Assembly (NCBI RefSeq): GCF_003814555.1
Contig: NZ_RKQN01000001.1
Location: 62,001-126,000, forward strand
From: Vulcaniibacterium tengchongense
Lineage (GTDB): Bacteria; Pseudomonadota; Gammaproteobacteria; Xanthomonadales; Xanthomonadaceae
Direction: 5' to 3'
DNA length: 64,000 nucleotides
Position numbers and translations under genes: made by a program. The notes under the pieces were generated by a model. That model ran no database searches. It was not told where the DNA came from and worked only from the letters and a program-made list of their open reading frames with translations. This document shows, in pieces, positions 60,783 through 64,000 of this stretch. Position 1 is the stretch's first letter. The number at the start of each line of letters is the position of its first letter.

Positions 60783-62588
60783 TTGCCCGTGAACGCGATC
60801 ACCAAGGACGCATCGAAACCCGTCGCCGGCGCCGCAGGCAGCCGGCTGGCCGCGCTGAACGCCTGGGTCGCCGAGGTCGCCGCGCTGGCCCGCCCGGATG
60901 CGATCCACTGGTGCGACGGCAGCGACGCCGAGAACGCGGCGCTGGTCGCGCGGATGCAGGCGGACGGCACGCTGATCAAGCTGGACGAGAAGGCCCACCC
61001 GAACAGCTGGCTGCACCGCTCGCACCCGGACGACGTCGCCCGCGTCGAGCACCTGACCTTCGTCTGCACCCGCGAGCGCGACGACGCCGGCCCGAACAAC
61101 CACTGGATGGCGCCGGCCGAGGCGCACGCGAAGATCGACGCGCTGTTCGACGGCTGCATGCGCGGCCGCACGATGTACGTGATTCCGTACTGCATGGGGC
61201 CGATCGACTCGCCGCTGTCGCGCTGCGGCGTGGAGATCACCGACTCGCCGTACGTGGTCGCGAACATGCGCATCATGACCCGCATGGGCGCGCCGGCGCT
61301 GGCGCGGATCGAGCGCGAGGGCCGCTTCGTGAAAGGCCTGCACTCGATCGGCGAGCTCGATCCCGAGCGCCGCTTCATCATGCATTTCCCGGAAGAGGCG
61401 ACGATCAAGTCGTACGGCTCCGGCTACGGCGGCAACGCGCTGCTCGGCAAGAAGTGCCACGCGCTGCGCATCGCTTCCTGGCAGGCGCGCCAGGAGGGCT
61501 GGCTGGCCGAGCACATGCTGATCCTCGGCGTGGAGAACCCGCAGGGCGAGACCCACTACATCGCCGCCGCGTTCCCGTCCGCGTGCGGCAAGACCAACCT
61601 GGCGATGCTGATCCCGCCCGAGGGCTACCGCGCGCAGGGTTGGAAGGTGTGGACGGTCGGCGACGACATCTGCTGGATGCGTCCGGGCGCGGACGGCCGG
61701 CTGTACGCGATCAATCCGGAAGCCGGCTTCTTCGGCGTCGCGCCGGGGACTTCGGCGAAGTCGAACCCGAATGCGCTGGCGACGATCCAGCGCGACACCC
61801 TCTTCACCAACGTCGCCCTGACCGAGGACGGCCGGCCCTGGTGGGAAGGCCTGGACGACGGACGCACGCCGGCATTCGACTGGCGCGGCCGGCCGTTCGA
61901 CCCGGGCAAGGGACCGGCGGCGCATCCGAACTCCCGCTTCACCGTCAGCGCCCAGCAGTGCCCGAGCTGGTCGCCGAAGGCCGAGGACCCGCAGGGCGTG
62001 CCGATCTCGGCGATCGTCTTCGGCGGCCGCCGGCCGTCGCTGGTGCCGCTGGTGTTCGAGGCCCGCGACTGGACCCACGGCGTGCTGGTCGGCGCCGCGA
62101 TGGGCTCGGAGACCACCGCCGCCGCCACCGGCGCGGTCGGCGTGCTGCGCCGCGACCCGATGGCGATGAAGCCGTTCTGCGGCTACAACTTCGCCGACTA
62201 CTTCGCGCATTGGCTGTCGTTCGACAAGCCCGGCGCGAGGCTGCCGAAGATCTTCCACGTCAACTGGTTCCGCAAGGGCGACGACGGCGGCTTCCTGTGG
62301 CCCGGATTCGGCGAGAACCTGCGCGTTCTGGAGTGGATGATCGGTCGCGTCGAGGGCAGGGCCGGCGCGGTGGAAACGCCGATCGGCCACCTGCCGCGGG
62401 CGAGCGACCTGAACCTCGACGGGGTCGAGCTGAGCGAGGAGGCGCGGGCCCGGCTGTTCGCGTTCGACCGCGCCGGCTGGCAGGCCGAGTTCGAGAGCAT
62501 CGGCGCCTACCTGGACGAATACGGCCCGCGCATGCCGCAGGCGCTCAAGGACGAGCAGCGGCGTATCGCGCAGGCGCTGGGCGGCTGA
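60783..62588 (+). CDS. pckG: Phosphoenolpyruvate carboxykinase (GTP)
   Basis: The enzyme converts oxaloacetate and GTP to PEP, the first committed gluconeogenic step. At 601 residues it fits the GTP-dependent class. Motifs include SYGSGYGGNALLGKKCHALRIAS, the P-loop FPSACGKTNLAML and the metal/nucleotide loop WTVGDDICWMRPGADGRLYAINPEAGFFGVAPGTS. KPFCGYNFADYFAHWLSF is also diagnostic. I chose TTG at 60783, since GGAAGG ends five bases before it; GTG at 60789 is the alternative. Confidence 0.95.
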   Translation: MPVNAITKDASKPVAGAAGSRLAALNAWVAEVAALARPDAIHWCDGSDAENAALVARMQADGTLIKLDEKAHPNSWLHRSHPDDVARVEHLTFVCTRERDDAGPNNHWMAPAEAHAKIDALFDGCMRGRTMYVIPYCMGPIDSPLSRCGVEITDSPYVVANMRIMTRMGAPALARIEREGRFVKGLHSIGELDPERRFIMHFPEEATIKSYGSGYGGNALLGKKCHALRIASWQARQEGWLAEHMLILGVENPQGETHYIAAAFPSACGKTNLAMLIPPEGYRAQGWKVWTVGDDICWMRPGADGRLYAINPEAGFFGVAPGTSAKSNPNALATIQRDTLFTNVALTEDGRPWWEGLDDGRTPAFDWRGRPFDPGKGPAAHPNSRFTVSAQQCPSWSPKAEDPQGVPISAIVFGGRRPSLVPLVFEARDWTHGVLVGAAMGSETTAAATGAVGVLRRDPMAMKPFCGYNFADYFAHWLSFDKPGARLPKIFHVNWFRKGDDGGFLWPGFGENLRVLEWMIGRVEGRAGAVETPIGHLPRASDLNLDGVELSEEARARLFAFDRAGWQAEFESIGAYLDEYGPRMPQALKDEQRRIAQALGG

Positions 62589-62607
62589 TCGCCGTCGCGA
62601 GGGCGAA

Positions 62608-64000
62608 TTGAGCGCCGGCGCGTATTCCGTGGAGCGCGCCCTTTCGCTGCTGGCCGGCGGCAAGGCCGCCGAGGTCGAGCATATGGCCGCCGCGGTCCTG
62701 CGCGGCGGGCACGATCCGGTCTGGGCGACGGTGCTCGGGCTGAGCCTGGGCGCCCAGGGGCGGCATGCCGACGCGGCGGCGCTGTTCCGCGCGCTCGCCG
62801 AGCGGGAGCCGGCGGTCCCCGAGCACCGGATCAACCTGGGCAACGCGTATCTGCACCTGGGGGAGCCGGAGAACGCGCGTGCGAGTTTCGCCGCCGCCGA
62901 ACGATCGGGCCTGGACGGGGTGGAGTTCCGCCTCGGTTACGGCCTGGCGCTGCTGGCCTGCGGCGCGCCGGAGCAGGCGCGCGTCCATCTGGCCGCGGCG
63001 TTTCGCCTGGGCCCTGCCGCGGACACCGCGTTGCCCTATGCGCAATGCCTGTGCGAGCTGGAGCGGTTCGACCAGGCGGCCAGGATCGTGGCGGGATTGC
63101 GGCCGGCGGCCTTGACGGCCCGCCAGCGCGAAGCCTTGGCCTGGGTGTACGCGCAGACCGGACAGGACCGGGCGGCCTGCGAGCTGTACCAGGCCCTTCT
63201 CGAGGCATGTCCCGACCGCGGCGATCTGCGCGTCGATTTCGCCCTGCTGCTCGAGCGCATCAACCGGCTGGAGGACGCGGAAACGCAGCTCGCGCACCCC
63301 AGCGTCCTTCACGGCCGGGCCAGCGCCACCCGCAGCCTGGCCTGCGCGCGCGTGGCGCGCCGGCGGCAGCGCTACGAAGAGGCCTCGGCCTGGCTGGAGC
63401 AGGGGCTGGCGCTCGGCCCAAACCCGGCATTGACCGCTGTCTTGAACTTCGAACTGGCCAAGGCGTACGAAGCGCAGCGCCGGGAGGATCGGGTCATGCG
63501 AGCGCTGCGGACGGCCCACGCGGCGTTGGACGAGGCGTTGAAGTCGAGATCGATCGCGCAGGCCGATCTGGGTTGGCTGGGCGAGCGATTGCAGCAACCC
63601 GCGCCGCGAGAATGGCGGCGCCCCTTCGCCGACGCCTCGCCGGCGGATCCCGTGTTCCTGGTGGGGTTCCCCCGTTCCGGGACCACGCTGCTGGAAAACG
63701 TGCTCGACAGCCACCCTGGTTTGGCGGCCCTGGACGAGTGGCCGGCGCTGGAAACCGCGATAGAGGCGCTGCGGCCGGTCGCGCGGCTCGCCGCGGCGGC
63801 GACGGCCGATGTCGTGTCCGCGCGGAAGCGGTACTGGGCCGAGGTCGCGCAGCGGATGCCCTTGGACCCCGCCGTGCGGCTGGTCGACAAGTACCCGCTC
63901 TATCTGACGCGCCTGCCGTACATCGCGCGGCTGTTTCCCGAGGCGAAGCTCGTGGTTCTGCTGCGCCATCCCTGCGACTGCGTGCTCAGCTGCTACATGC
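62608..64000 (+). CDS. TPR-domain sulfotransferase, 3' end outside window
   Basis: The visible 464 residues begin at a TTG (62608) preceded by GAGGG, 19 bases after pckG. Residues about 30-330 form tetratricopeptide-like helical repeats (ADAAALFRALAEREPAVPEHRINLGNAYLHLGEPENARASFAAAE and similar). From residue 349 comes the sulfotransferase PAPS loop VFLVGFPRSGTTLLENVLDSHP, then LVDKYPLYLTRLPYIARLFPEAKLVVLLRHPCDCVLSCYM as the window ends. Such TPR-sulfotransferases use PAPS; the acceptor is unknown. The catalytic domain is incomplete here. Confidence 0.88.
   Translation, partial: MSAGAYSVERALSLLAGGKAAEVEHMAAAVLRGGHDPVWATVLGLSLGAQGRHADAAALFRALAEREPAVPEHRINLGNAYLHLGEPENARASFAAAERSGLDGVEFRLGYGLALLACGAPEQARVHLAAAFRLGPAADTALPYAQCLCELERFDQAARIVAGLRPAALTARQREALAWVYAQTGQDRAACELYQALLEACPDRGDLRVDFALLLERINRLEDAETQLAHPSVLHGRASATRSLACARVARRRQRYEEASAWLEQGLALGPNPALTAVLNFELAKAYEAQRREDRVMRALRTAHAALDEALKSRSIAQADLGWLGERLQQPAPREWRRPFADASPADPVFLVGFPRSGTTLLENVLDSHPGLAALDEWPALETAIEALRPVARLAAAATADVVSARKRYWAEVAQRMPLDPAVRLVDKYPLYLTRLPYIARLFPEAKLVVLLRHPCDCVLSCYM

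Overview
The window is a very GC-rich chromosomal segment whose genes mostly use G or C at the third codon position. Gene content points to a gammaproteobacterium of the family Xanthomonadaceae, probably Lysobacter- or Luteimonas-like: a thiS-thiG-trmB cluster, a lysine-rich histone H1-like protein, hemP with a haem-type TonB receptor, a SAH riboswitch before ahcY and a yybP-ykoY riboswitch before a UPF0016 manganese exporter. This placement is inferred from content; no 16S gene is present. No phage, insertion sequence or CRISPR array was seen, and almost all of it reads as core genome.

Layout. 1-4.2 kb: trmB (cut by the left edge), thiG and thiS on the minus strand, then a GDSL autotransporter esterase and tRNA-Gly(CCC) on the plus strand. 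4.2-8.4 kb: a retropepsin-like protease with rimK, an OmpR-type two-component pair and a repeat-bearing spacer. 8.4-12.1 kb (minus): ilvE, two tandem paralogous secreted proteins of unknown function, and metF. 12.3-15 kb (plus): an exported alpha/beta hydrolase and a LytS/LytR-type pair. 15.1-22.2 kb: ahcY and metK (minus) flank a plus-strand Hsp20, glycosyltransferase and amylo-1,6-glucosidase cassette. 22.5-27.2 kb: an overlapping plus-strand run of an OlsF-like two-domain acyltransferase, an LpxH-like phosphoesterase, a YdjM-type membrane protein and a lone ABC ATPase.

27.2-37 kb (minus): a methyltransferase, dusB, a Fur-box TonB receptor plus PepSY operon, ribokinase with a NupC-type nucleoside transporter, a GGDEF protein with a degenerate active site, and the riboswitch-controlled manganese exporter. 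37.4-42.2 kb (plus): an aldo/keto reductase, then a Fur-box hemP, haem receptor and exported partner. 42.2-44.9 kb (minus): an ECF sigma factor, a probable anti-sigma factor and a double-PDZ protein. 44.9-49.4 kb (plus): a stomatin/NfeD pair, a secreted protein, gcvT, an HCCA-isomerase-like protein and gcvH. 49.4-55.4 kb is gene-poor: three long CpG-rich spacers surround the histone H1-like gene, a serine hydrolase and an NTP/NDP-exchange-type transporter. 55.4-64 kb: an MFS exporter, a hotdog-fold protein and fadE facing a TetR repressor, GTP-dependent PEP carboxykinase and a TPR-sulfotransferase cut by the right edge.

Functional links: metF, ahcY and metK cover three steps of the methionine/SAM cycle within 11 kb and each carries its own cis-regulatory signal. 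Two iron or haem loci carry Fur boxes. fadE and pckG sit on either side of the TetR gene, which suits growth on fatty acids with gluconeogenesis. No single gene cluster is clearly a new system. The least explained material is the histone-gene leader and its long non-coding surroundings, the tandem four-cysteine secreted proteins, and several small dispersed palindromic repeats.
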